Shown: piece after piece, positions 43,206 to 54,062 of the stretch
Layout: each line of letters opens with the position of its first letter
How positions within the stretch are numbered: position 1 is the stretch's first letter
Assembly (NCBI GenBank): GCA_023375675.1
Contig: JALQBC010000046.1
Coordinates: forward strand, 124,001 to 188,000
Direction of reading: 5' to 3'
Source: Cytospora piceicola
Lineage: Eukaryota > Ascomycota > Sordariomycetes > Diaporthales > Cytosporaceae
Length of the DNA: 64,000 nucleotides
Made by a program: the position numbers and the translations under genes
The notes under the pieces: model-generated
Seen by the model: the letters and a program-made list of their open reading frames with translations, nothing else
Databases searched by the model: none
Told to the model about the DNA's origin: nothing

Positions 43206-46100
43206 ATGTCTCGGTTCAGCAGGGCCCCGGGCCCTCAGAACACGAGCATCCTCCACACCCTACGCGCAACGGAGATGATAGACACCAAGGCCGCCCTGCC
43301 CGCCGAGATCATCGTCACCATCCTCGACTACCTCCCCGTCTCCGACCTCATGCGCTTCGCCCGCACCTCCAGCCGCATGCGCGAGATGGTCTACGATGAC
43401 ACGCGATGGGTCGCAAGGTTGAAGAGCATGGGCATGTGGAACGAGGTCGAGGCCCGACGGCGGTTCGACGAGGCCATGCGGAGGAGGAAAGAAGCGCAGG
43501 AGAAGGAGGCCCGGGAACGCGCCGCCGCCGCTGCTGCCGCCGCCAGCAACGGCTATGCTCCGTCGGACGCGGCAGGTAGGCAGATAGGGGCGGGGAAGAG
43601 GCAGTCAAGCACGGTGTTCTTTGATGCGTCCTTGGAGGAAGAGAGGCGAAGGAGGCAGAGCCTCGCTGCCAAGGCGGCGGCAGCAATGGCGGCGGCGGCG
43701 CCACCGATCCCAGTAGCAGACCTGCAGGATGGATTTGAAACACTGGCCGTGACCGGAAATACCGAACAGGAAGAGAAAACTGCCACCGACCCCCTCCAAG
43801 ATCCAGAGGCGCTTTTGCAGGTCCTTAAGCACGTGAGGAGCATACGAGGGCATGCAAGGCAAGAGTACGGGAAAATATATGGGGCACTGGGGCCATTCTA
43901 CTACGATCTGGTACGAGCAAAGAGCCATGCGGATCCAGCAGTGTTCAAGATGTTCAGGGACCCCGAGCGACAGGCGCAGATGTTATCCAACCTACACACG
44001 TTTGCGAAAAGCGACTGGGCGTCTGGGTGGGCCCAGAGGGAAGAAAAGCTCACACGAATGACCAACATATTCGAGAGTGCTGTCCTGCGCGAGTTTGAGC
44101 AGGGTTACGAGGTTTGGGACGTTGATGGACGAATGATGCGATATGCGCACGTTTTGGATACGCTGAACAGCCATGCGGGTGTGGACCTGTTCATCCACAA
44201 ACACCCAATATTCGCGGATAAGGACGTTGTCGCGGATTCTATCGACTGTATAAACCAGGCGCCTGCGGATGGAATTACGCTGGAGCCATCGAGGCTGTTC
44301 TTTGATGTCCTGGCGACGAAGCTCAATGAACAGGCTGCAATTATCGACAAGATATTCCCAAAACCCGGAAAGGTGCTATGGGCACTTGTGGATAAAGTGA
44401 GGGAGGACATAATAATGGACTATTCGACTTCTCTATTTGACGAAGCTCGTGAGCGGAATATAGAATCGTACCTCAGGGGCGTCTCGGGAATATTCGAGCA
44501 GTGCCTACAGTGCCTGAGGTCGTTGGACGTGCCTCACACCACCCCTGAGGACAACGAGGAGAGGGCGAAGGAGCAAGCCCACAGAGTTGTCGAACCTCAT
44601 CTAGATCTCTATCTGCAGGATGAGCTAGAGTTCTTCCAGGACACAGCGGAGGAAGAGGTCGGAGACTGGGAGAGAAAGCTCTCGGAACAAGAAGCGACCG
44701 TCGAATCGTTCTACATGTCGAACTTTACGAAACCGGTAGATAAGAAGGATTTCTTGAGCTCATTCAAGAAGACCATCATGATGCCTGTGACGGTACTTCC
44801 GTCCCAGCTGCTGACCTCTCCGTTTGGCGCGACAGCAAGCAAACCTGCGCCGGGCACGGCTGCCAACGAAACTTCTCTGCAACCACCAACAACACAGACG
44901 CCGAGCACAGACGGGCCGGACGGGCCGGCAAGTCCCCTTCCCGAGAAAGCGCCCACCGACGAACTCGCAGCAAAAGCCGCGCTCATGGCCTCAAGGTTAG
45001 AGGGCATCAAGTCCCTGTTCAGCATCGAAGTGGCACTCACCCTTGTCCACATGGCCAAGACCAGCCTTGGTCGCGCGGCCGTCATCATCCAGCTTGGCGG
45101 GCAGGCCGGCGAAGAAGCGCGCGAGCAGTGCGCACAGATCTTCGTCAACCTGTTGCGCATCCTCGGAAACCGTCACATCAAGCCCGGCTTCGAAAAAGCC
45201 GTAGAACACCTCTCGGGCTACAAGGCCCGCGAGGTGACGCACCACAGCCCGCAGAGCGGCGTCGCGCCGCTGGTCACGTTCATCGAGCTGGTCAACGTGG
45301 GCGACCTGATCTCGCAGATGATCGACGTCTTCTACGAGCAGCAGCTCGCGGCGGCCAAGATCGCGGACCGCAACGACTTCCTGGACCAGTCGGGCATGGC
45401 CAAGAAGAAGTTCGAGCAGATGCTGGACGAGAGCGTGGCGGCCGGCCTGAACAAGGGCATCGACGTGCTGATGGACGAGGTCGAGTACATCTGCGCGACG
45501 ACGCAGCTGCCCACGGACTACAACCCGCTCGGCGCCGAGGCGGGCGGGGCCCTCGGCGCGCCGGACAAGCGGTCCAGCGTGGCCAGCTTCGCGTCCTTGG
45601 GCAGCGGCCAGGGCAAGCAGCCGGCGCACGTGGCGGACCTGGGCCCGACGCAGACGGCGCGGCGGGTGGTGGAGCTCGTCAGCTCGCACACGTCCATGCT
45701 GGTCGGCAGCACCGAGAAGACCATGCTCGAGGTGTTCAACGCCGAGGTCGGGCTGCGGCTCTTCACCGCCGTGTGCAAGCACATCAAGCGGCAGCGCGTC
45801 TCGACCGAGGGCGCCACCAAGCTCATCGCCGACTGCAACCTCTTCTTCGAGTACATCCAAACGCTCAGGAACCCGGACCTGCTGGCCTACTTCAAGGCCC
45901 TGCGCGAGCTGAGCCAGATCTACCTCATCGACCCGCGCCACTCCAAGGACATGGCCATCATCATCGCGGACGGGGACCGGTTCGGCGGGATCTTCCGGGC
46001 CGAGGAGGTGTATGAGTTTGCCGAGAGGAGGGCCGACTGGTACCAGGTCAAGAGGGACGTGGAGAGGGCCATGTATGGGCTTGAGTGTTGTGTCATGTGA
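43206..46100 (+). CDS. RCY1: Recyclin-1: F-box protein with Sec10-like domain
   Basis: Intronless gene of 964 aa. The start is the ATG at 43206 (MSRFSRAPGPQNTSIL); the frame is open upstream but lacks an earlier ATG. An F-box lies at about residues 26-75 (LPAEIIVTILDYLPVSDLMR, then FARTSSRMREMVYDDTRWVA). An Ala/Arg-rich charged linker follows. From about residue 210 to the end runs an exocyst Sec10-like helical region (KIYGALGPFYYDLVRAK, KFEQMLDESVAAGLNKGIDV, FFEYIQTLRNPDLLAYFKAL). This F-box plus Sec10-like order is that of yeast Rcy1 and S. pombe Pof6, which act in endosome-to-surface recycling and SCF-linked turnover. The C-terminus ends CCVM, a CaaX-type box for prenylation, as in Rcy1; this is a useful confirming mark. 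Confidence 0.92.
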   Translation: MSRFSRAPGPQNTSILHTLRATEMIDTKAALPAEIIVTILDYLPVSDLMRFARTSSRMREMVYDDTRWVARLKSMGMWNEVEARRRFDEAMRRRKEAQEKEARERAAAAAAAASNGYAPSDAAGRQIGAGKRQSSTVFFDASLEEERRRRQSLAAKAAAAMAAAAPPIPVADLQDGFETLAVTGNTEQEEKTATDPLQDPEALLQVLKHVRSIRGHARQEYGKIYGALGPFYYDLVRAKSHADPAVFKMFRDPERQAQMLSNLHTFAKSDWASGWAQREEKLTRMTNIFESAVLREFEQGYEVWDVDGRMMRYAHVLDTLNSHAGVDLFIHKHPIFADKDVVADSIDCINQAPADGITLEPSRLFFDVLATKLNEQAAIIDKIFPKPGKVLWALVDKVREDIIMDYSTSLFDEARERNIESYLRGVSGIFEQCLQCLRSLDVPHTTPEDNEERAKEQAHRVVEPHLDLYLQDELEFFQDTAEEEVGDWERKLSEQEATVESFYMSNFTKPVDKKDFLSSFKKTIMMPVTVLPSQLLTSPFGATASKPAPGTAANETSLQPPTTQTPSTDGPDGPASPLPEKAPTDELAAKAALMASRLEGIKSLFSIEVALTLVHMAKTSLGRAAVIIQLGGQAGEEAREQCAQIFVNLLRILGNRHIKPGFEKAVEHLSGYKAREVTHHSPQSGVAPLVTFIELVNVGDLISQMIDVFYEQQLAAAKIADRNDFLDQSGMAKKKFEQMLDESVAAGLNKGIDVLMDEVEYICATTQLPTDYNPLGAEAGGALGAPDKRSSVASFASLGSGQGKQPAHVADLGPTQTARRVVELVSSHTSMLVGSTEKTMLEVFNAEVGLRLFTAVCKHIKRQRVSTEGATKLIADCNLFFEYIQTLRNPDLLAYFKALRELSQIYLIDPRHSKDMAIIIADGDRFGGIFRAEEVYEFAERRADWYQVKRDVERAMYGLECCVM

Positions 46101-46493
46101 GACGGCGACTCTCGCTCATCACCGGTACATCACGGGGAGGGAAGGGAAGCTGTGGGCGCATTTCGGGGGAAGGTAAAAGCCGCCGACTTCGCCTGGTTTC
46201 AGGATATTGCATTGAAGGATATATCGTAGAAGTCCCTAAATAGACTTCCGGGGAAAGTAGTCCCCTGCACAATGAACAAAAATACCGCCTCCCAAATGCA
46301 GTCTAAGCAGTCAGTTTTCCGAACTCCCCGGAGCCCAACGTTCACCGTTAGTCCCCTGCCCCTGCCATAAACGCCACGTGATGCTGTTACCATATGAGCC
46401 TTCTGGCATGCCATATCGTCCGAAGAAATCCTAAATCCCGCCGGATATGTAGACGGCGCGAGGTTGAAAGTGGCTGTACGCGAGTGGACCCCG
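46101..46493. other. Convergent 3' flanks of RCY1 and KIN28
   Basis: The two genes end facing each other about 390 bp apart. No gene, repeat or RNA is visible in between. Confidence 0.5.
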
Positions 46494-47827
46494 CTACTTC
46501 TTAGCACCAAAGTCCAGCTTGCGCGCCACCTTGCCGGTGCGGTCGTCGTCCACCACGCCGGGCCTCCTCTTGAGGTCGGCGCCCATCTTCTCCTCGCCGC
46601 CGCCCTTCCTGGGCAGGTCCTGCTTGCGCGTGGGGCGGGGCTCGGCGTGCCACCAGGGGTGCTGCAGCATCTCCTTGGCGGTGATGCGCCGCCTCGGGTC
46701 GAGGGCCAGCGTCCTCATCAGCAGGTCCACGCCCTGGTCGCCGACGGTGCCGAAGGTGCCGAGGAAGTCGAGCTTGGAGCGCTCCGGGACCGTCGCCTCG
46801 ATGGGGTTGATGTACTCGGGGAGCCTGCTGACGCCGGGCCAGTTCTCCTCGGTGGGCGTGCCGATCTGCTGGCAGATGAGGCGCATCTGGTCGAGCTCCG
46901 TGTTGCCCGGCAGGTACGGCACGCGCAGGATCATCTCGGCCATGACGGTGCCGACGCTCCAGACGTCCACGGCCCCGCTGTAGTACTTGGCGCCGTAGAG
47001 CAGCTCCGGCGGGCGGTACCACCGCGTGATGACGTTGGACGTCATGTACCCGTACGGGTCGGCGAAGCTGCGCGCCAGGCCGAAGTCGGCCAGCTTCACC
47101 TCGCCGTCGGCGGCGATCAGCAGGTTGTTGGGCTTGATGTCGCGGTGCAGGACAAAGTTCTCGTGGCAGAACCACACGGCGCGCACCAGCATGCCCATCC
47201 AGGCCTTGATGTCGGCGGTGCCGTAGCGGATGCCCTTGTCGTCGCGGATCAGCATCTCCAGGTCGCCCAGGGGGAGGTACTCGAGGACCAGGCAGACGTT
47301 CTGGTCCTTGGTGGAGAAGACGGAGAGCAGGGAGATGATGTTGGGGTGGGACAGCTCCTGCAGGTGCTTGAGCTCTCGCACGGCGTCCGGGGCGAGGCCC
47401 TCGGCGTATTCCTTCTGCTTCTTGATCTTCTTGATGGCGACGAGCTGGGTGGGGTCGGCCTGGGCGTGTCCGAGGTTGACGATGGCGTAGGTACCCTCAC
47501 CGAGCTTCTTGCCTGTGTACGAGCGGGAAGGTGTTAGCGACGACCGTAGCTATTGTCTTGCGCGGGGGAAGATGGCTCCCAATCGCACGTACCCTTGACA
47601 TATTTCTTCCGCTCTTCCATGTTCATCTGCTCGGCGAGGTCCATGCTGGGTGCTTGGCTTTGGCCAGCGCCAGCCTGCGCAGGCTGAGCTGGCGGTCGTG
47701 ATGATCGCGGGGTGCCATTTGATGAAGGGACCGCTGAAGGTTGTTGTTGTTTCAGCGGAGATGCGACAGACTTGAATGAGGACCTAAGAGGATTGGAAGG
47801 AGATAGCACGAGGGGTGAAGCAGCCAT
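46494..47827 (-). CDS. KIN28: Cyclin-dependent kinase Kin28/CDK7, TFIIH kinase
   Basis: Exon 1 is 47827-47593, intron 47592-47513 and exon 2 47512-46494, giving 417 aa. The kinase domain begins across the junction: KGKKLGEGTYAIVNLG (Gly-rich loop), VAIKKIKKQK (catalytic Lys), HRDIKPNN (catalytic loop), DFGLARSF and an activation segment GYMTSNVITRWYRPPE. The Thr in MTSNVI corresponds to the T-loop site of CDK7. ELSHPNIISLLSVFSTKDQN and the overall order match Kin28/CDK7 better than other CDKs. It phosphorylates the RNA polymerase II C-terminal domain as part of TFIIH. A Ser/Pro/Gln-rich N-terminal extension of ~78 residues precedes the kinase domain. The C-terminal tail is basic (PRKGGGEEKMGADLKRRPG) and could hold a nuclear localisation signal. 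Confidence 0.9.
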
Positions 47828-48497
47828 GTTGTGGAGCGTCTCTGACTCTCTTTCTCTCATCAGACGGGAGAGGAGGTCATCGCAGAATGAAACACCGGGA
47901 TAATAAGGGCGAATCTATTGGTCGCCCTGGCGTGGGGGAGTTGGGATCAAGGTGGTGCGTGTGCAGAATACAGAATATAGAATACAGAATACAGAATACG
48001 GATATCCGTACTCCGTACTACGCCTGCAGGGTCTCAAGCCATCCCGCGGTCAACCTCGGCAACCCTGTCAGCCTGTTGATATACAGTATTACCGTGTGGC
48101 CCAAGCGTATACAGACCCATTTTATTTCCGGAGCTTTGTTTGTGTGGGTCGAGAAACGGTGCAAGCGACACAATGCGGTCTCAGCGCATAATTCAGCAGA
48201 CAGACAAACTCACATGCTTCTTTCTTCTGACGTCAGACAATTGTTCGTGCCATTGGGCGATGTCTGCTTACCGGTCTACTGTGTATACCACTTCCAAGGT
48301 TTAGTCAACTTACAAGCCGTTGTCACTCCCAATTGGAGTCGAATTGCTCACGACAGGAAATATGTGTTTCCTCTTTAGAATATCTCTCCCAAGGTAATTT
48401 GTTGAACTCCCATCCTATTCGACCAAACTTCGAATGTTGTCGTCCATGAAATGTCATCCATGTATGTCTATAGTATCAGATGAGCCCCAAGAACCAC

Positions 48498-48530
48498 CTT
48501 CCCCTTCCCCTTCCCCTTCCCCTTCCCCTT
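48498..48530. repeat. (CCCCTT)n run with G-quadruplex potential on the minus strand
   Basis: Five to six uninterrupted copies. The complementary strand therefore has at least five GGGG tracts separated by AA, a geometry that readily forms a G-quadruplex. It lies in the KIN28-DUR3 intergenic region. Confidence 0.7.
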
Positions 48531-48788
48531 GTCACAAATTGTCTAAAACCCGTACATTTTCAATGGTCATCTTGGCGTGGTCGACGTTTTTCTTACCTCA
48601 AATGCAACATTGGCCATCAAATGCTTCCATATGGCAGTCCAATCAGAATACAAGGGCTATCCTTCAATATGCCGGAGGTCGAACAGAGGAATCATCGTTT
48701 ATCAAAAGGTGGGGGTTCAGTGCTACCGTAGCTCACCTTGTACATACCTACTTATTTAGTGGCAACGATATGTACGGCAGTCTTCACA

Positions 48789-49046
48789 AGATAGGCACAT
48801 TTTGAGCTACAGTGTTATGTGACATGTCAACCCCATTCTGCTACATGTATGTAATAACCCAGTACAGTATTTCACAATTATAGCCCAGGGCCGGGAGTGC
48901 AGCACGGCACTGCCCAGCGGGTTCTCCGACCCAAAGATAAGATATATCATATTGCGAACTGCCGGTGCCAGGTGGTGAGATACGAGGATCGACCATGGCG
49001 ACAGCAGGAAGATTGGGTATGCAGGATGGCTATTGTGTGTTTATCT
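48789..49046. promoter_or_regulatory. Cluster of HGATAR sites upstream of DUR3 (candidate NIT2/AreA binding)
   Basis: Three matches to the GATA-factor core lie within ~370 bp of the DUR3 start: AGATAG at 48789-48794, AGATAA at 48935-48940 and AGATAA on the minus strand at 49046-49041. Paired HGATAR sites are characteristic of nitrogen-regulated genes in filamentous fungi, and urea uptake is a classical target. The sites are short and could occur by chance. Confidence 0.4.
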
Positions 49047-49158
49047 CCTGGAACGCAAGCCTATAACATTAGCCAGTTCCATTAGCAAGTTCCAGCTTTA
49101 GTCCCGCATTGCGCGTACAACAGTCGATCTGGACTAATACCATATGCCACATCTCACC

Positions 49159-51619
49159 ATGGCCTCGACCTCAGCACAGGAGTTCCAACCTATATTCAGC
49201 CCCGGCGTGGGCTATGGCCTAATAGTTGGTCTCGGCGCCGTCTTTGCCATTGGCATGTCATGTTTGTCGGTCCTGCTGGCTCGGTATATGGCGGAGCACC
49301 AAAGCTCGGAGGAGTTCCTAACAGCTAAGCACTCGGTCAAGACCGGCCTGGTTGCCTCTGCGGTCGTCTCTTCGTGGACTCTCGCAGCGACACTCTTGAG
49401 CTCTACGACCGGTGCGTCCCACTTCTAAGTCCCGATGATATCTGGATTCTGGCCTTTTCAAAATACTGACTAGCTGACCATGTGGCCCCGACCAACAGAA
49501 GGATACAAATATGGCGTTTCTGGGCCTTTCTGGTATGGTGCGGGCGCCACAGTACAGATATTCCTCTTCTCCATTGCAGCCATCGAGCTGAAGCGCAAGG
49601 CACCTCGCGCACATACATTCCTCGAAGTCGTTCGGACGCGGTATGGTGCGCCAGCACACATCGTGCTCATGTGCTATTCTCTTTTCTTCCAGATATTTAC
49701 CAGCGTTAACCTGCTGGTCGGCGGTTCTACCGTGTTCGTAGCCATGACGGGAATGAACAGTGATGCTGCTTGCTTCCTCTTCCCGGTGGGAGTGTTGATA
49801 TACACATTGTTCGGAGGCATCAGGGCCACCTTTCTAACAGACTGGGTCAGTAGGTAGTCCATTCGTTGGAGGTCCCGATATGTCTACCATACCATGATTT
49901 AATGATGCTGATGTTTATAGGCGCACACTGTCGTTATATATATCATCATGCTTTTGTGTCTCTTCGTGGTTTACGCAACTTCGGATGTAATTGGGTCCAC
50001 AAGACGCATGTTTGAGCTGCTCACCGAAGCAGCCGCCTTGCACCCAGTTGCGGGAAATGAGGCTGGGTCTTATATGACCATGAAGAGTGAAAACGGTGCC
50101 TATGTTGGCTTGATATTCATCGGCGCTGGCTTTGCCGCAGCTGTCGACTCCCAACTGTTAGTCTATTCGTCCGCCTGTTGTCTGATTGAATTCTCCTGCT
50201 GAATTATCCAAAACTCAAGCTTCCAAAAGGCCATCGCCGCAGACCCTGCGGGGACCCTTCCGGGTTACATATTGGGTGGTTTGTGCTGGTTCACAATCCC
50301 GTTTGTGCTGGCATCAACCTTCGGCCTGGCAGCAGCAGCAACAGAACACCTGCCCGTATTTCCGACCTACCCAGATAGGATGACTGACGCCCAGTTGACG
50401 GGCGGACTGGCAATGCCGTTTGCTGCAATTGCAATCATGGGCAATGGCGGCGCGGTGGCCGTGATGGTCATGATGTTCATGGCTGTTACATCCGCTGTAA
50501 GTACATACTTATAGACCACCCTTTGCTACCGGATTTCGCCACATAGATAACCTGGATTGGACCCACAATGAGACAGCAGCAGACTGACGAAAAGGAATAC
50601 CAGATGTCATCCGAGACGGTAGCCACAGTTGGTCTCGTTACATACGACATCTACAAGGCGTACTTCAACCGTGATGCTACGAATAAACAACTCGTCCGTG
50701 TCTCCCATATCACGGTGCTTCTATTCGGATTCTCGGTTGCCGCCATCGCAGTCGGTTTCAACCATGCAGGCTTCTCGGTCAACTTCATCGTCACGGCTCT
50801 TGGAATATTCGTTGACTCGGCGATCGTCCCCATGGTCTGCACTATCTTGTGGAAAAAACAGTCCCTAGCAGCCGTAGTCCTGGCGCCCATCATCAGCTCC
50901 GTAGCTGCCATCGTCGCCTGGCTCCTGACCGCATACACCCACTACGGCGAGGTCACCATCGCCACCACCAGCGAGAACCTCCCCCTGGTCGCTGGCAACA
51001 TGATGTCCCTATGCGGGCCGTTGGTTCTCACACCCCTGATCACCTACTTGAAGCCCGCCAGCTATGACTGGGAGCTCCTCAAGGAGATCAAGTCCGACCG
51101 CGAGGCGTCAGGAGACCCAGTCGGTACGACTCCGGTGATAATGGGCCGAACACCTGGCGAGGTGGGCTCCTCGGGCAGCGAGCCCGCGACGAGCAGCATT
51201 CATGACGACGCACTCGATACGAAGTTGAGGCGAGCTAGGAACAAGGCTTGTCTGATCTCGGTCGGCCTATGCCTATCTTTCCTCATCTTGTGGCCTATAC
51301 CTATGTATGGCACCGGCTATGGTAAGGAGTATCTCGCAAAGAACGGCTTTCTTCAGCGCTCAACTGACGGATCGCTTCAACAGTTTTCTCGCACCAGTTC
51401 TTCACCGGCTGGGTTGTCGTCCTTTTCTTATGGGCATTCTTCGCCGCTATTGTTATTACCTTTACTCCGGTCGTCGAAAGCTGGAGAAGCCTGGTCAGCT
51501 TTTTCCGATATGTTTCTGGGTCAAAGCGGCCGCGTCCAAGCCCGAATGAGGTCTATCAATTGCAGGGTACGACGGATAGCAACAATTTTCCAACAGGGGC
51601 GGGAGAGAAAAAAGAGTAA
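49159..51619 (+). CDS. DUR3: Urea active transporter Dur3 (sodium:solute symporter family)
   Basis: High-affinity urea uptake at the plasma membrane. Six exons: 49159-49411, 49499-49845, 49921-50156, 50220-50496, 50604-51321 and 51384-51619, about 688 aa. An in-frame ATG at 49144 would add five residues; the 49159 ATG has the better context. Family marks: SGPFWYGAGATVQIFLFSIA, RTRYGAPAHIVLMCYSLFFQ, FLTDWAHTVVIYIIMLLC across a junction, QKAIAADPAGTLPGYILGGL and MAVTSAMSSETVATVGLVTY, the last spanning intron 4 and very typical of Dur3. At least 13 hydrophobic helices are visible. The last exon restores FSHQFFTGWVVVLFLWAFFA in frame, which supports the final intron. The donor of intron 3 is the less usual GTTAGT. 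Regulation by nitrogen supply is likely from the upstream GATA sites. Confidence 0.9.
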
Positions 51620-52518
51620 GAGTGGTTCCCAGTCTGAAACCTACTTAGGTACTCAAGCACAAATCTGGCAGCATAGTCTGATCTACTTCAATGTTGGGTA
51701 GAGAATCAGCGATTGTCTCATTGGTTGATGTGAAGAGGATTGTTTTTAACAGTGAGGGTCGCAATATTGAACTCATGACGGCTCACCCGTTCATGGATGG
51801 TATCATGGATGGTATCATTCGTGGGTGGTAATAATCGTGCCGGAGATGCAGCAGTGATGTTATAGCGACGACGTAGTATGTCCTGTCTTGTTTCCAGTAT
51901 CTACCCTAACCCCTAAACCCTACCTACTTAAGGTATTCTATGTTACTACCTACTTAGGCATGTATGGTAAAGTCTTCCCCCGAGCGTTTGGCCCCACTCA
52001 CATATCTCAAATACTGTGACGTCATTAATTTCTTTGGCGTTCGCGCATTGGGCATTGAGCATCGGGCACATTGCAAAGAGGTGAGAACGACGACGTAACA
52101 TGGCGTTCTGGGCAGAGACACACACACTATTGGCATTGGCATGGGAACATGAACTACAAGGGGGCTCATGTATGGAAAACTGGTTGTTTACCGCAGTCCA
52201 CGTCAGACCTCGTGGCTCAGAGTTAAATACACATACATACGTACACACAATCCGACCACAGTACACTCCCACCCAGTCTTGGCCTGATGCGACGACCTCT
52301 TGTTTTGTTGTTTTCAGTCAAATCCCATTCGCGTCTTTCTTCCTTTGTGCTCTGTGAACAACAAAGGCATCTAATCTGGACGCTGTCCGTGTGACTGGCA
52401 CCAATTGAAGTCTCCCACACCACGACTGATCATACATACAGTACATCACCGTATCCCTCTCCAGTTATTAGGCTTGTGGATATCTCGGGCTCCACATATC
52501 GACAGACTTACACCCAAC
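51620..52518. other. Intergenic region with telomere-like repeat and palindrome motifs
   Basis: Positions 51904-51922 hold about three copies of a CCCTAA-type unit. Palindrome-family motifs lie at 51640-51650, 51921-51935 and 51947-51959. Two adjacent copies of ATGGATGGTATC occur near 51793-51818. No gene is supportable. The right end is the promoter of the Sfk1-like gene. Confidence 0.5.
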
Positions 52519-53431
52519 ATGCTACGAATATCGTACTGGGTCTTCCCCATTTTTGCCGGCCTCATATGGCTAGGCATGATCCTTGGGTTGCTCCTACATT
52601 GTAAGTAGTCCCGGAGGTCCAACACCTCCCCCCCAATCCCTCCACAATGGATCCGATGTCCATCGTCCGCTAACCACATGTTTCAACCTCCTCCCAGGGA
52701 TCGTCGACACCCACTTCCGTGTCTACCCCTCCGAGACCGACGGCCAGACCATCGCCTACATCTCGGACGTCGGCGCCGGGGAGCTCAAGCCCCTCTTCAT
52801 CACCTGCTGCGTGCTCACCACCGTCCTCCTCGACACCTCCTTCCTCTCGGACCGCTGGCTCCGCCACCGCGGCCGCCTGGTCCCCAACTCCACCGCCGGC
52901 GAGAAGTTCCTGTCGGGCCTGACCATCTTCTGGGCCCTCGTCGGCACCGCAGGCCTCATCCTCCTCTCCATCTTCGACACGTACCACCACCCCAGCCTGC
53001 ACGACGTCTTCCTGGGCCTCTTCATCGTCGGCTACCTGCTCTCCGCCGTCTTCATCTGCTGGGAGTACCAGCGCCTCGGCATCCGCCACCGCGAGCATCG
53101 CATCCTGCGCGTCTCCTTCTGGCTCAAGCTGGCCTTTGTCCTCGTCACCGTCGCCCTGGCCATCCCCTTTGTCATCCTGACCAAGTACGGCTTCTACAAC
53201 CCCGCCGCCGTGCTGGAGTGGGTCATCGCCCTGGTCTTCAGCTTCTACGTCTTCTCCTTCTACGTCGACCTGTACCCGGCCGTCCACACCAAGAACGGCG
53301 GCAACTACAGCACCAAGACGTGGGAGAGGAGGAGGCATCACCATCATCGCGGTTTTGAGCCGGCCAAGATGGAGGAGGGGTCGAGTAGCCACTCTTATCA
53401 GAATGCGAACGGGATGTCGAGTAATTTCTAG
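52519..53431 (+). CDS. SFK1: Sfk1/Frag1/DRAM family membrane protein
   Basis: Exon 1 is 52519-52600, intron 52601-52697 and exon 2 52698-53431, giving 271 aa. Six hydrophobic helices are visible: YWVFPIFAGLIWLGMILGLL, LFITCCVLTTVLL, LTIFWALVGTAGLILLSIF, VFLGLFIVGYLLSAVFICW, LKLAFVLVTVALAIPFVIL and WVIALVFSFYVFSFYV. The loop after helix 1 (HFRVYPSETDGQTIAYISDV) and the DTYHHPSLHDVFLG segment match Frag1/DRAM/Sfk1 proteins. In yeast, Sfk1 acts at the plasma membrane with the PI4-kinase Stt4 and affects lipid asymmetry; the same role here is inference. The C-terminal tail is His/Arg-rich (RRRHHHHRGFEPAK) and cytosolic. Confidence 0.85.
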
Positions 53432-54062
53432 AGAGTTGGACAGGAAGCTGGAGGAGCGGAGGATGCTTTTGAATGGGTGTTTTAGTAGGCACATATATGC
53501 ATATTGTGTTAGTTGGTATTTTCTAATGATGTGTGTTAATGATGTGTTTGACTTTGAAGCGTCTAGTTATTTACATACCATTCCTTTGACCAAAGTAATT
53601 ATTATTGTGTTAACCTTGTCACATGTTTGGTACCCAATTGATCACAGTTGAGACGTTCGAAGTAGCTGCATGTCGGTGACCTGGAGGTTACGGTATAAAC
53701 GGTGTGTATCTGACAACGGAGATTTGGAAACAGTTGCTACGACAATAAATAGAGTGCCACAATGAAGGATAGTGTATAAAATGGGATCAAAAACATATGC
53801 CAGAAAACAGACAAACCTTGTTACTCATACCTTACTACACCCAAGCGCCCAACATCAGCAAAACCATCTCATAAACCTTCCCAGGATATCTAACCCAACC
53901 AGCCCCTCTGCGCCCACCCCTTCCCACATTCCACAAACCGACGCCATCACTACTCTTCCCAAAACAACTGACCTCGGCCCTTGAAACCCTTTCCCCCCTC
54001 TGAATCGCTACCTGGTACCCAAACACCCGTCGACGCCGATAAAGACCCACAAACTCACTCAC
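53432..54062. other. Convergent 3' flanks of SFK1 and EIS1
   Basis: No gene or strong structure is seen. The sequence is AT-rich near 53510-53600 and then CA/CT-rich up to the EIS1 stop, which lies in a short CACT repeat at 54054-54068. Confidence 0.5.

Larger units (their letters stand above)
47828..49158. other. Divergent promoter region of KIN28 and DUR3 with simple repeats
   Basis: Includes an AGAATAC-type microsatellite near 47966-48000 and a (CCCCTT)n run at about 48498-48530. It also holds candidate GATA-factor sites upstream of DUR3 (listed separately). No gene is supportable inside. Confidence 0.5.

Noticed and set aside
44997..45941. Minus-strand open frame of 314 codons
   Set aside because: Antisense shadow of RCY1, explained by GC-rich third codon positions.
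46464..47537. Plus-strand open frame of 357 codons
   Set aside because: Antisense shadow of KIN28; the kinase motifs on the minus strand decide the case.
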